Shown: positions 15,170-27,034 of the stretch, one piece after another
Numbering within the stretch: position 1 is the stretch's first letter
Layout of the letters: every line of letters starts with the position of its first letter
DNA from: Glebionis coronaria
Taxonomy: Eukaryota > Streptophyta > Magnoliopsida > Asterales > Asteraceae
Assembly (NCBI GenBank): GCA_025667525.1
Contig: CM046882.1
Coordinates: forward strand, 528,638,618-528,702,617
Direction of reading: 5' to 3'
Length of the DNA: 64,000 nt
Position numbers and translations under genes: made by a program
Notes under the pieces: model-generated
Database searches by the model: none
Told to the model about the DNA's origin: nothing
The model's input: the letters and a program-made list of their open reading frames with translations, nothing else

Positions 15170-15178
15170 TATAAATAG
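15170..15178 (+). promoter_or_regulatory. LTR1 TATA box
   Basis: TATAAATAG lies about 453 bp into the LTR after a C/T-rich run (CACCTCCCTAATCCTCC). It is identical in LTR2 and LTR3, and element D has a matching box at the equivalent distance. Confidence 0.65.
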
Positions 15179-15599
15179 TCTTTAATTCCCTTCATTTGTT
15201 TCGTTGGCTAAGTGTGACAATTAGTCTTCCACCCTTTAATTACTTGTTCTTTAATTACATGTCATTTAATTAATTGTCTTGCACCTTAAATACATTTAAT
15301 TTCAAGTAAGTTTCCTTTTAATTATTGTCAATCTTTACTTTTCTTGTCAATCTCCTATCTACCTTTCTTTAATCTTTAATGTTTATGCTTATTTGTTAAT
15401 GTTCATGTTTTTGATGTTTTTATTGATTTGATTAAAGTGGGTTTTGATTATTTTGATTATTATTGTTAGTTTGATTGTTTTGAATTGTTTGTTTATGATT
15501 AGTAGATGCTATTGGATTAGTCTTGTTTAATCTTTTGGTTTGATTTTGATTATTTTGTCCAAATTCGTTTCTTTTTTGTTCCCCGTGTTCTTCGTGGTT

Positions 15600-16096
15600 T
15601 CTGTTTCCCCATGTATTCTGAATCAAGGACCAGCAAAGCATATATTCCGGATCAAAGATTTGTTCAGAAAGTTCTGAATCAAGGGTGTTCTGAATCAAGG
15701 AAGTTCTGAATCAAGGGAGTTCTGAATCAGCAAAGTTCTGAATCAAAGTTCCGAATCAGCAAAGTTCTGAATCAAAGTTCTGAATCAAAGTTCCGAATCA
15801 ACAAAATTCCGAATCAAAGTTCCGAATCAAAGTTTCGAATCAGCAAAGTTCTGAATCAAAGTTCCTAATCAAAGTTCCGAATCAAAGTTTTGAATCAAAG
15901 TTCCGAATGAGCAAAGTTCTGAATCAAAGTTCCGAATCAGCAAAGTTCTGAATCAAAGTTCTGAATCAGCAAAGTTCCGAATCAAAGTTCCGAATCAAAG
16001 TTCCGAATCAAAGTTCCGAATCAGCAAAGTTCCGAATCAACAAAGTTCTGAATCAAAGTTCTGAACCAAGCAAAAGTTCTGAATCAAAGTTTTGTT
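15600..16096. repeat. LTR1 minisatellite of TTCYGAATC units
   Basis: It alternates a 13-bp unit TTCYGAATCAAAG with a 16-bp unit TTCYGAATCAGCAAAG, some thirty units in all. Because 13 is not a multiple of three, it does not encode a repeat protein. It lies downstream of the TATA box and so inside the predicted transcript leader. Confidence 0.9.
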
Positions 16097-16097
16097 C

Positions 16098-16122
16098 ATC
16101 CGGAATATTCAATATTCCGGAT
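16098..16122. repeat. LTR1 perfect palindrome
   Basis: ATCCGGAATATT and its exact reverse complement are separated by a single C. The same palindrome is present in LTR2 (21808-21832) and LTR3 (27535-27559), at the downstream edge of the minisatellite. Confidence 0.9.
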
Positions 16123-16683
16123 CAAGGGGTATTCATTTGGAATATATTCCGAATCAAGGTTTTTGGTAAATATTCCGAGTAAAGAAGAACATTCTGAACA
16201 AAGGTGACATTCCGGAGGAATGTTTATTTCGAATGAGGGTATTATTCCGAATGAGCTGTTTTCAGTTTCTTTTAAGTTTCTGTTTTTAATTTTTAATTTT
16301 CAAGCTTTATTTTTCCCGCCTTTTTCCTTAGTCGCACTTTAAGATTACTTGCCTTAGATTTATTTTAGCCTTGCCTTATTTTAAGTTTTTGTTGCGTTTT
16401 AAGTTTGCCTTAGATAGTTTTAAGTTTGCGTTATTTACTTTAATTGCCCATTTACTTTTAGTGCCTTTTAATTTTCGTCACGCTTTTAAATTCTCGTCAT
16501 TTATTTTAAATTAGAGTTAGATTTAAATTAACGTCATTTTCATTTACGTCTTTGCACATTTATTTTAAAACAACAAAAATATTCTTTTTCACCAAAAACA
16601 ATTGAGTCGCATTTTGAACCGGAAATCAATTCGAGAAGATACCGAGAAACGAACTTTTTAACTGAGTGAAACCAGTTATAAAA

Positions 16684-16698
16684 TGGCGCCGCTGCCGG
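16684..16698 (+). other. Array B internal 2 primer binding site (tRNA-Asp type)
   Basis: TGGCGCCGCTGCCGG lies three bases after LTR1. Athila-group elements are known to use a tRNA-Asp primer with site TGGCGCCGTTGCCGG; there is one mismatch here. Confidence 0.8.
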
Positions 16699-16922
16699 AT
16701 CTTTTCGTGAAGATTAACGGTTTTCTGTGAGAGACGCGTTGCTTTTTGGGATCCGTTCACTCGTGAACGTTATTTTTCGTGTCAAAAATTTTCAAAAAAT
16801 CCCAAAAACATTTGAAAAATCATAAAAAGCATTTCTTTTTCAAAGTTTTGCACCAAAAATATTCCTCTTTATCCTCTATTATGTTTAATTCTTTTCTTTA
16901 CCCCTCTTATTTATAATTCTTC

Positions 16923-18375
16923 ATAGATTCGTCTTGCGTACGGTGTGGGAGACCATGGCATGGTTTTCAAACATGTCAATGGTGTACTTGTGAGCGGTGT
17001 GGTTTTAATATCGACGATACACAATTTGGATTTTGTCCATTTTGTAATTCAACAAATTCGTACTTCTCCTCTTACAATACTTTCTCACCCTCTCCCGTCT
17101 ATGACAATCCTTATCCTCAAGATGCACCGGGTTTTTCTCCATACCCGTGGTGCTATATTTTTGGGGGCCCTCACGATGCTTCTTCTTGTGATCCGTCGAA
17201 GGTCTTTGAGAAAATTCCGTGTTATCATCCCATTGTGTATAATTTTGAGCCCCCACGTCACACCGTCAATCATCAACCCTTTTGTGCACTTCCTCCTGAG
17301 CAACTTGCCATACTTTTTGACAACTTTCAAAAAGTTCAAGAAGATTGCAACAAGATCATCGAAAAATGTCAAGCGGATCAGCAACAAGAGCAAGTATCTA
17401 ACCTTAATGCTTATACTCCTCCTCTTGTGCCTCCATATTATTATGATAGTGATAACGACGAGAGTCCTATTTCTTGGAATGATTAGAATTCTATTTATTC
17501 TCCCGACTTGCCGGCTATGGAGCCTAAGGATTCACCCATCCTAGGGGATGAGGATCTTAGCACAATTCCTGCAAAGGAATCCGACGAATTCATAAGGTCT
17601 AGTGCTGATAACCTTGTCCCAATTCCAAGTGAATCTGAGTTGACATCCGACAGTGACGATGAGTATGATGCACTTTCTTCAGATGATGTTCCTTCCACCA
17701 ACACTTTAGGAGAAGATTCTTTGGCTTTCTCTAATCCTCTTTTTGATCAAGATGATGATTTTACTTCTAGTGATGACGAGTCACTATCCGATGAAGACGT
17801 TCTGAAGCAAACTTTCAAGATTTATTCGAACCCTTTATTTGATTTTGATGACGCTTACATATCTAGTGAGGTGAATCCTCTCTTTGACGAAAGGATTAAG
17901 GACACTGATAGCTTTGCTTCTCTTGCTATTGATGATCATACTTTGTTAGGTGGAGAGATTTGACTCTACTGGACAGGTAACGCGGATGGAAGGTAATTCT
18001 TCTCTTACTTCTCATACTATATTGCCACCTCATCCTACTGCGTGCACGCCCAAGCGGGTGATGTACCAATTTCACTCTCCGAGAAATGAGGATGAGTGCT
18101 TTGACCCGGGAGGTGACAATGACAATTGTATGATTGACAACTTTATGGCTTTGCCAATTGGTCAGCTTCCATTGTCTTTGGAGGATGACAATGTGATTCC
18201 TTTACCCACCCAACCTTCCGTGGATCAATATTTCACATACTTCTCGTATGTTGAAAGGACCTTCCTACCATTCAAGACTTATCCTCCTGCCTCTCCTTTA
18301 TTATATTCCTCCGGGAACGAGGACAAGGTCTTTGATCCCGGTATTACATTCGAGGCTTCCCCATGGACCATTTAA
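16923..18375 (+). pseudogene. Array B copy 2: acidic Cys-rich protein ORF, broken
   Basis: The reading frame begins where copy 3 has its ATG, but here the codon is ATA (16923-16925). It runs with Cys pairs near codons 5/8, 18/21, 23/26 and 38/41, then a knuckle-like site in which the second Cys is Phe. A TAG at 17484-17486 interrupts it. The acidic second half (DEDLSTIPAKESDEF, SDSDDEYDALSSDD) continues in the same frame to about 17950. There a 23-bp deletion relative to copy 3 shifts the frame, and the C-terminal part is read from 17964 to the TAA at 18373-18375. It encodes no enzyme domain. Ty3/gypsy Gag proteins also carry CCHC knuckles, so a Gag-like nucleic-acid-binding role is possible but is inference. 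Confidence 0.75.
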
Positions 18376-20408
18376 TTCGGGGACGAGTCAGGCTTGTGAC
18401 TCGGTTAACAAAAACAAGCGCTTTTTGGGAGGCAACCCAATTATTTATCTATCTTTCCTTATTTACACCATAAGTGTAGGGGGAGCCCCGTGGTGTTTCT
18501 TGTTCTCTTTTTTATCATGTGCAGGGATTAGAGCTTCAAAGACACACTCTTGATAACTTTTGACGAACCGTGATTCCATGTTCCCTTCTTCCCGGTTCTA
18601 TCTTAAACTCTTTTTGATTCACTATTTTATATTTCTCAATATCAAAATAGGAATCACTTTAGTTGTCCTTTCCTTAGCAAGATTTAAACAACGTGCACAA
18701 TGTCCTAAGTGTAGGGGAGTTTACTCCCACATGCTTAAACGTTGAGGACAATGTTTATATTAAGTATAGGGGGGACTTCTATCGAAGTTAAGTGGCCTTT
18801 TCCTTGTATTTGTCCTCATTTTAACCGGAAAATCAATTTTTCGACATTTTTCAAAATCTTTGATCTATTTTGGCCTATTAATTTTTCCTTTTGTATAGTT
18901 ATTCCCTTTCTTTACTAGAATAAATTTTAATAAAGTGGTTTTAATTTTCAAACGCTATGAATCTTTTGACTCAACCCGAGTTTACTTATCTAAGTTTACT
19001 CTAGCTAGTATCCTTAACATGTTTAAGTCAAGTTTTGCTAGACTTTTATATAGGGAGCTATAAAACGCGAAAGTCTTAACTCTCACGGGTTAAGAACAAG
19101 AACTTTTTGCAAGTTCCTATAATTGATCCTAGAGAGTTGTTTATCAAGGGAACTTTAAAATGCGATTTCTAAACTTGAAAAAGTCTAAGAGTTTGCAAGA
19201 TCCTATAGATGACTCGAAAACCCAAAACTTTGATTTAATAGGCTAAGCATCCACGAGCCTCATTCCTTGAGATTTTAAACTGTGGAGAACGAGAGATGAT
19301 AGAGTCAATTACAAGTTTGGTATTCTTTCATGAATTTATGTGAGTTAATTATAAGCCTATTCTCCCATCGCTTGCTAATAAATTTATCTACAATAAATAA
19401 GGTTGTACGATTTGAAAAGTTACTTAGCTTCTAGCCCAAGATCGTTTAAAAGTTGCTGGGTATGGATTAGAGTTCATATCCAAGGCATAACTTATTGAAG
19501 CGGGATGCGAAGATTGGCGAGTCCAAAAAGGCCCTAACAAGGCATGAGGGCTACATTTTGTTGCTAAAGATCAAAAGTGATGTGAAGAATCATTTATCGA
19601 AAATCAATATGAAGGATCGAGACACACGACGAAAAGCAAGTACTCCCCAAAAGATCATGGAGAAGTCTATCCGAAAAGACCCTAGCAAGGTATGAGGATA
19701 AATAGATCTAAGTCCAAAAAGGAGACGGATCGTTGTATATCAAAGTCCAAAGTAATGATTGGAGAAAAATGAAGAAGTTGTGGTCCAAATATGAAGAATC
19801 TCTCAAAATTTCAAGTGAAGAAATTCCTATTATGAAGAGAAGACCATTATTTCATGAACGTCTCTCAAGATTTGAAGTATGAAGTCGCTGCCAAATATCG
19901 GTCCGAGAAAGGTCTCAAATCGTGAAGCGAGTTATGCCAAGATATGAACTTTATGAGGTCCCGAGAAGCAATTTTAAAAGATTTTTTCCTTTAGCTAACT
20001 ATTGATTAAATCGTCCCACTTTATTTTCAGCCTTAATAATTATCGAAATAAGTCAACAATGCATCCTCGTGATCATTCAAGACAACAATAAAATATAAGA
20101 GATACACCTAGGAATAAGGGAGTCTAAGTAAATAATTGGCCCACATGAGTTCGTGTTAGTTTGCTAACTTATAATAACAATGATCTCGTTTTCAAGCTTG
20201 GTTTGGAGAAAGTAAAACTTGAGGATGATGATCATTCATGACATTTCCAAAACCCGAAGGTATGTTTTTGATTTCTTTACTTTGAATGTTTATAATTTTC
20301 TATCTCTTTAATAAAGGCCAATATGGATTGATTAGGATGGAAAATGTAATCTTGCTTTGTAACTAATGCATTGCATGAGGACATTGCAATGGTCAAGTGT
20401 AGGGGATT
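18376..20408 (+). other. Array B copy 2: 3' untranslated block
   Basis: It is nearly identical to 12684-14716. I see no ORF that differs from what the repeat itself predicts. It ends with AAGTGTAGGGGATT, the presumed polypurine tract for LTR2. Confidence 0.7.
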
Positions 20409-20859
20409 TGATAGGTGTGTAAACACCCATCCTTTTTATCACTTAACTACAATAATAACCGAGCCAAAACGTGTATTATGTCGTAAATGTCGGAATTATG
20501 CATGGTTTGTGTTTTTGTTGTGATTTAGGACGAAATTGTGAAAATGGGAGAAAACACGGGCATTCACGAGCTTTTATCGAAGAAAAAGACAAAAGACGAA
20601 GTGAAGAAATCAAGAGTGCAAAAAGAACGGAAGTCCAAGACCAATTCTGAAGATTTATCGAAGAAAAAGTCAAAAGACGGAAGTTTACTAAAAGCCGAAG
20701 AACTCAAGTCTAATTTATTGAAGAATTACAAGACGGGTTTAAAGAAATCCCGAGACAAAGTTGTTAAAGTCAAAAGATTAAGAATACAAGGACTTAATCA
20801 TGCAATTAGTGAAACAAGAAAGAGGGGAGGAAGCTTCCAAAGCACCTCCCTAATCCTCC

Positions 20860-20868
20860 TATAAATAG
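20860..20868 (+). promoter_or_regulatory. LTR2 TATA box
   Basis: TATAAATAG is at the same position and in the same context as in LTR1. Confidence 0.65.
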
Positions 20869-21304
20869 TCTTTATTTTCCTTCATTTGTTTTTTGTTGGC
20901 CAAGTGTGACAATTAGTCTTCCACCCTTTAATTACTTGTTCTTTAATTACATGTCATTTAATTTATTGTCTTGCACCTTAATACATTTAATTTCAAGTAA
21001 GTTTCCTTTTAATTATTGTCAATCATTACTTTTCTTGTCAATCTCCTATCTATCTTTCTTTAATCTTTAATCTTTATGCTTATTTGTTAATGTTCATGTT
21101 TTTGATGTTTTTATTGATTTGATTAATGTGGGTTTTGATTATTTTGATTATTATTGTTAGTTTGATTGTTTTGAATTGTTTGTTTATGATTAGTAGATTC
21201 TATTGGATTAGTCTTGTTTAATCTTTTGGTTTGATTTTGATTATTTTGTCCAAATTCGTTTCTTTTTTGTTCCCCGTGTTCTTCGTGGTTTCTGTTTCCC
21301 CAGG

Positions 21305-21806
21305 TATTCCGAATCAAGGACCAGCAAAGCATATATTCCGGATCAAATATTTGTTCAGAAAGTTCTGAATCAAGGGAGTTCTGAATCAAGGAAGTTCTGA
21401 ATCAAGGGAGTTCTGAATCAGCAAAGTTCTGAATCAAAGTTCCGAATCAGCAAAGTTCTGAATCAAAGTTCCAAATCAGCAAAGTTCCGAATTAAAGTTC
21501 TGAATCAGCAAAGTTCCGAATCAAAGTTCCGAATCAGCAAAGTTCCGAATCAATGTTCCGAATCAAAGTTCCGAATCAAAGTTCTGAATCAAAGTTCCGA
21601 ATCAGCAAAGTTGTGAATCAAAGTTCCGAATCAGCAAAGTTCCGAATCAGCAAAGTTCCGAATCAAAGTTCCGAATCAGCAAAGTTCCGAATCAAAGTTC
21701 CGAATCAAAGTTCCGAATCAAAGTTCTGAATCAGCAAAGTTCCGAATCAACAAAGTTCCGAATCAAAGTTCTGAACCAAGCAAAAGTTCTGAATCAAAGT
21801 TTTGTT
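21305..21806. repeat. LTR2 minisatellite of TTCYGAATC units
   Basis: It has the same 13- and 16-bp units as in LTR1, with a different order of long and short units, so the arrays have been reshuffled since the copies separated. Confidence 0.9.
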
Positions 21807-22412
21807 CATCCGGAATATTCAATATTCCGGATCAAGGGGTATTCATTCGGAATATATTCCGAATCAAGGTTTTTGGTAAATATTCCGAGTAAAGAAGAAC
21901 ATTCTGAACGAAGGTGACATTCCGGATGAATGTTTATTCCGGATGAATGTTTATTCCGAATGAGGGTATTATTCCGAATGAGCTGTTTTCAGTTTCTTTT
22001 AAGTTTCTGTTTTTAATTTTTAATTTTCAAGCTTTATTTTTCCCGCCTTTTTCCTTAGTCGCACTTTAAGATTACTTGCCTTAGATTTATTTTAGCCTTG
22101 CCTTATTTTAAGTTTTAGTTGCGTTTTAAGTTTGCCTTAGATAGTTTTAAGTTTGCGTTATTTACTTTAACTGCCCATTTACTTTTAGTGCCTTTTAATT
22201 TTCGTTTCACGCTTTTAAATTCTTGTCATTTATTTTAAATTAGAGTTAGATTTAAATTAACCTCATTTTCATTTACGTCTTTGCATATTATTTTAAAACA
22301 ACCAAAAATATTCTTTTTCACCAAAAACAATTGAGTCGCATTTTGAACCGGAAATCAATTCGAGAAGATACCGAGAAACGAACTTTTTAACTGAGTAAAA
22401 CCAGTTATAAAA

Positions 22413-22427
22413 TGGCGCCGCTGCCGG
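22413..22427 (+). other. Array B internal 3 primer binding site (tRNA-Asp type)
   Basis: TGGCGCCGCTGCCGG lies three bases after LTR2. The following text, CTCTTTTTGTGAAGATTAACG, closely matches the bases after the primer site of element D (33798 onward). Confidence 0.8.
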
Positions 22428-22650
22428 CTCTTTTTGTGAAGATTAACGGTTTTCTGTGAGAGACGCGTTGCTTTTTGGGATCCGTTCACTCGTGAACGTT
22501 ATTTTTCGTGTCAAAATTTTTCAAAAAATCCCAAAAACAATTGAAAATCATAAAAAGCATTTATTTTTCAAAGTTTTGCACCAAAAATATTCCTCTTTAT
22601 CCTCTATTATGTTTAATTCTTTTCTTTACCCCTCTTATTTATAATTCTTC

Positions 22651-24100
22651 ATGGATTCGTCTTGCGTACGGTATGGGAGACCATGGCATGGTTTTCAAAC
22701 ATGTCAATGGTGTACTTGTGAGCAGTGTGGTTTTAATATCGACGATACACAATTTGGATTTTGTCCATTTTGTAATTCAACAAATTCGTACTTCTCCTCT
22801 TACAATACTTTCTCACCCTCTCCCGTCTATGACAATCCTTATCCTCAAGATGCACCGGGTTTTTCTCCATACCCGTGGTGTTATATTTGTGGGGGGCCTC
22901 ACGATGCTTCTTCTTGTGATCCGTCGAAGGTCTTTGAGAAAAATCCGTGCTATCATCCCAGTGTGTATAATTTTGAGCCCCCACGTCACACCGTCAATCA
23001 TCAACCCTTTTGTGCACTTCCTCCTGAGCAACTTGCCACACTTTTTGACAACTTTCAAAAAGTTCAAGAAGCTTGCAACAAGATCATCGAAAAATGTCAA
23101 GCGGATCAGCAACAAGAGCAAGTATCTAACCTTAATGCTTATACTCCTCCTCTTGTGCCTCCATATTATTATGATAGTGATGACGATGAGAGTCCTTCCT
23201 TCTCCCGACTTGCCGGCTCTAGAGCCTAAGGATTCACCCATCCTAGGGGATGAGGATCTTAGCACAATTCCTGCAAAGGAATCAGACGAATTCATAAAGT
23301 CTAGTGCTGATAACCTTGTCCCAATTCCAAGTGAATCTGAGTTGACATACGACAGTGACGATGAGTATGATGCACTTTCTTCTGATAATGTTCCTTCCAC
23401 CAACACTTTGGGAGAAGATTCTTTGGCTTTCTCTAATTCACTTTTTGATCAAGATGATGATTTTACTTCTAGTGATGACGAGTCACTATCCGATGAAGAC
23501 GTTCCGAAGCAAACTTTCAAGATTTATTCGAACCCTTTATTTGATTTTGATGACGCTTACATATCTAGTGAGGTGAATCCTCTCTTTGACGAAGGGATTG
23601 AGGACATTTATAGCTTTGCTTCTCTTGCTATTGATGAGCATACTTTGTTAGCCATGCCCCCTTCTATCGCAGAGGTGGAGAGATTTGACTCTACTGGACA
23701 GGTGACGCGGATGGAAGGTAATTCTTCTCTTACTTCTCATACTATATTGCCACCTCATCCTACTGCATGCACGCCCAAGCGGGTGATGTACCAATTTCAC
23801 TCTCCGGGAAATGAGGATGAGTGCTTTGACCCGGGAGGTGACAATGACCATTCTATGATTGATAACTTTACGGCTTTGCCAATTGGTCAGCATCCATTGT
23901 CTTTGGAGGATGACAATGGGATTCCTTTACCCACCCCACCTCCCGTGCATCAAGATTTCACACACTTCTCGTATGTTGAAAGGACCTTCCTACCATTCAA
24001 GACTTATCCTCCTGCCTCTCCTTTATTATGATCCTCCGGGAACGAGGACAAGGTCTTTGATACCGGTATTACATTCGAGGCTTCCCTATGGACCATTTAA
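22651..24100 (+). pseudogene. Array B copy 3: acidic Cys-rich protein ORF, best-preserved start
   Basis: The ATG at 22651 opens a 192-codon frame with Cys at residues 5, 18, 21, 23, 26, 38 and 41 (two zinc-ribbon-like CX2C pairs) and an intact CX2CX3HX4C knuckle at residues 77-89 (CYICGGPH...C). Residue 8, Cys in copy 2, is Tyr here. A deletion near 23197, relative to copy 2, shifts the frame, so this ORF ends at 23229 and the acidic half is read in another frame (about 23205 onward). That half contains SFASLAIDEHTLL and EVERFDSTGQ, then a premature TGA at 24029-24031 where copies 1 and 2 have TAT. The ancestral stop is the TAA at 24098-24100. No catalytic domain is present. As I recall, predicted proteins with the same VERFD...KRVMY-like and NEDKVFDPG-like text are common in Asteraceae retroelements. 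Confidence 0.78.
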
Positions 24101-26135
24101 TTCGGGGACGAGTCAGGCTCGTGACTCGGTTAACAAAAACAAGCGCTTTTTGGGAGGCAACCCAATTTATTTATCTATATTTCCTTATTTTCACCATAAG
24201 TATAGGGGTACCCCCGTGGTGTTTCTTGTTCTCTTTTTTATCATGTGTAGGGATTAGAGCTTCAAAGACACACTCTTGATGACTTTTGACGAACCGTGAT
24301 TCCGTGTTCCCTTCTTCCCGGTTTTATCTTAAACTCTTTTCGATTCACTATTTTATATTTCTCAATATTAAAATAGGAATCACTTTAGTTGTCCTTTCCT
24401 TAGCAAGATTTAAACAACGTGCACAATGTCCTAAGTGTAGGGGAGTTTACTCCCACATGCTTAAACATTGAGGACAATGTTTATATTAAGTGTAGGGGGA
24501 ACTTCTATCGAATTTAAGTGGCCTTTTCCTTGTATTTGTCCTCATTTTAACAGGAAAATCAATTTTTCGACATTTTTCAAAATTTTTGATCTATTTTGGC
24601 CTATTAATTTTTCCTTTTGTATAGTTATTCCCTTTCTTTACTAGAATAAATTTTAATAAAGTGGTTTTAATTTTCAAACGTTATGAATCTTTTGACTCAA
24701 CCCGAGTTTACTTATCTAAGTTTACTCTAGCTAGTATCCTTAACATGTTTAAGTCAAGTTTTGCTAGACTTTTATATAGGGAGCTATAAAACGCGATAGT
24801 CTTAACTCTCACGGGTTAAGAACAAGAACTTTTCGCAAGTTCCTATAATTGATCCTAGAGAGTTGTTTATCAAGGGAAATTTAAAATGCGATTTCTAAAC
24901 TTGAAAAAGTCTAAGAGTTTGCAAGATCCTATAGATGACTCGAAAACCTAAAAATTTGATTTAATTGGCTAAGCATCCACGAGTCTCATTCCTTGAGATT
25001 TTAAACTGTGGAGAACGAGAGATGATAGAGTCAATTATAAGTTTGGTATTCTTTCGTGAATTTATGTGAGTTAATTATAAGCCTATTCTCCCATCGCTTG
25101 CTAATAAATTTACCTGCAATAAATAAGGTTGTACGATTTGAAAAGTTACTTAGCTTCTAGCCCAAGATCGTTTAAAAGTTGCTGGGTATGGATTAGAGTT
25201 CATAGCCAAGGCATAACTTATTGAAGCCGGATGCGAAGATTGGCGAGTCCAAAAAGGCCCTAACAAGGCATGAGGGCTACATTTTGTTGCTAAAGATCAA
25301 AAGTGATGTGAAGAATCATTTATCGAAAATCAATATGAAGGATCGAGACACACGATGAAAAGCAAGTACTCCCCAAAAGATCATGGAGAAGTCTATCCAA
25401 AAAGACCCTAGCAAGGTATGAGGATAAATAGATCCAAGTCCAAAAAGGAGGCGGATCGTTGTATATCAAAGTCCAAAGTAGTGATTGGAGAAAAATGAAG
25501 AAGTCGTGGTCCAAATATGAAGAATCTGTCAAAATTTCAAGTGAAGAAATTCCTATTATGAAGAGAAGACCATTATTTCATGAACGACTCTCAAGAATTT
25601 AAGTATGAAGTCGCTGCCAAATATCGGTCCGAGAAAGGTCTCAAATCGTGAAGCGAGTTAGGCCAAGATATGAACCTTATGAGGTCCCGAGAAGCAGATT
25701 TAAAAGATTTTGTCCTTTAGCTAACTATTGATTAAATCGTACCACTTTATTTTCAGCCTTAATAATTATCGAAATAAGTCAACAATGCATCCTCGTGATC
25801 ATTAAAGACAACAATAAAATATAAGAGATACACCTAGGAATAAGGGAGTCTAAGTAAATAATTGGCCCACATGAGTTCGTGTTAGTTTGCTAACTTATAA
25901 TAACAATGATCTCGTTTTCAAGCTTGGTTTGGAGAAAGTGAAAACTTGAGGATGATGATCATTCATGACATTTCCAAAACCCGAAGGTATGTTTTTGATT
26001 TCTTTACTTTGAATGTTTATAATTTTCTATCTCTTTAATAAAGGCCAATATGGATTGATTAGGATGGAAAATGTAATCTTGCTTTGTAACTAATGCATTG
26101 CATGAGGACATTGCAATGGTCAAGTGTAGGGGATT
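24101..26135 (+). other. Array B copy 3: 3' untranslated block
   Basis: Third copy of the non-coding block. It ends in AAGTGTAGGGGATT before LTR3. No additional gene was found. Confidence 0.7.
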
Positions 26136-26588
26136 TGATAGGTGTGTAAACACCCATCCTTTTTATCACTTAACTACAATAATAACCGAGCCAAAACGTG
26201 TATTTTATGTCGTAAATGTCGGAATTATGCATGGTTTGTGTTTTTGTTGTGATTTAGGACGAAATTGTGAAAAGGGGAGAAAACACGGGCATTCACGAGC
26301 TTTTATCGAAGAAAAAGACAAAAGACGAAGTGAAGAAATCAAGAGTGCAAAAAGAACGGAAGTCCAAGACCAATTCTGAAGATTTATCGAAGAAAAAGTC
26401 AAAAGACGGAAGTTTACTAAAAGCCGAAGAACTCAAGTCTAATTTATTGAAGAATTACAAGACGGGTTTAAAGAAATCCCGAGACAAAGTTGTTAAAGTC
26501 AAAAGATTAAGAATACAAGGACTTAATCATGAAATTAGAGAAACAAGAAATAGGGGAGGAAGCTTCCAAAGCACCTCCCTAATCCTCC

Positions 26589-26597
26589 TATAAATAG
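26589..26597 (+). promoter_or_regulatory. LTR3 TATA box
   Basis: TATAAATAG as in LTR1 and LTR2. Confidence 0.65.
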
Positions 26598-27034
26598 TCT
26601 TTATTTTCCTTCATTTGTTTTTTGTTGGCCAAGTGTGACAATTAGTCTTCCACCCTTTAATTACTTGTTCTTTAATTACATGTCATTTAATTTATTGTCT
26701 TGCACCTTAATACATTTAATTTCAAGTAAGTTTCCTTTTAATTATTGTCAATCATTACTTTTCTTGTCAATCTCCTATCTACCTTTCTTTAATCTTTAAT
26801 CTTTATGCTTATTTGTTCATGTTCATGTTTTTGATGTTTTTATTGATTTGATTAAAGTGGGTTTTGATTATTTTGATTATTATTGTTAGTTTGATTGTTT
26901 TCATCTGTTTGTTTATGATTAGTAGATGTTATTGGATTAGTCTTGTTTAATCTTTTGGTTTGATTTTGATTATTTTGTCCAAATTCGTTTCTTTTTTGTT
27001 CCCCGTGTTCTTCATGGTTTCTGTTTCCCCAGGT

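Larger units (their letters stand above)
14717..16680 (+). repeat. Array B LTR1
   Basis: 1964 bp, starting TGATAGGTGTG directly after AAGTGTAGGGGATT and ending CCAGTTATA three bases before the primer site. It carries a TATA box about 450 bp in, a Lys-codon-rich stretch upstream of it, a minisatellite of TTCYGAATC units downstream, and a perfect 25-bp palindrome. Borders were set by analogy with element D, where a target duplication fixes them. Confidence 0.85.
20409..22409 (+). repeat. Array B LTR2
   Basis: 2001 bp, TGATAGGTGTG...CCAGTTATA, a few percent different from LTR1 by eye. Relative to LTR1 it has an extra copy of a ~17-bp segment (TGAATGTTTATTCCGGA) near 21925-21960 and a different number of minisatellite units. 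Confidence 0.87.

Noticed and set aside
15432..15698. Asn/Gln-rich minus-strand ORFs repeated in each B LTR (also 21123-21389 and 26852-27118)
   Set aside because: They are antisense to low-complexity T-rich LTR sequence and the edge of the minisatellite. They are repeated only because the LTR is repeated.
15600..16096. CRISPR-like appearance of the regularly repeated units
   Set aside because: Units are 13 or 16 bp, adjacent, with no unique spacers, inside a plant LTR.
17005..17393. Minus-strand ORFs in the B internal regions (also 22733-22984 and 22813-23406)
   Set aside because: They are reverse-strand shadows of the Cys-rich and acidic ORF.
16945..17544. 199-codon plus-strand ORF overlapping the B ORF in copy 2
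   Set aside because: It is an alternative frame of the Cys-rich coding sequence. The hydrophobic text arises from its codon pattern, and the true frame has the Cys pairs and acidic tail.
22508..24031. A single 507-codon ORF in B copy 3
   Set aside because: It joins an out-of-frame reading of the N-terminal half to the true acidic half because of a deletion near 23197; it is not an ancestral protein.
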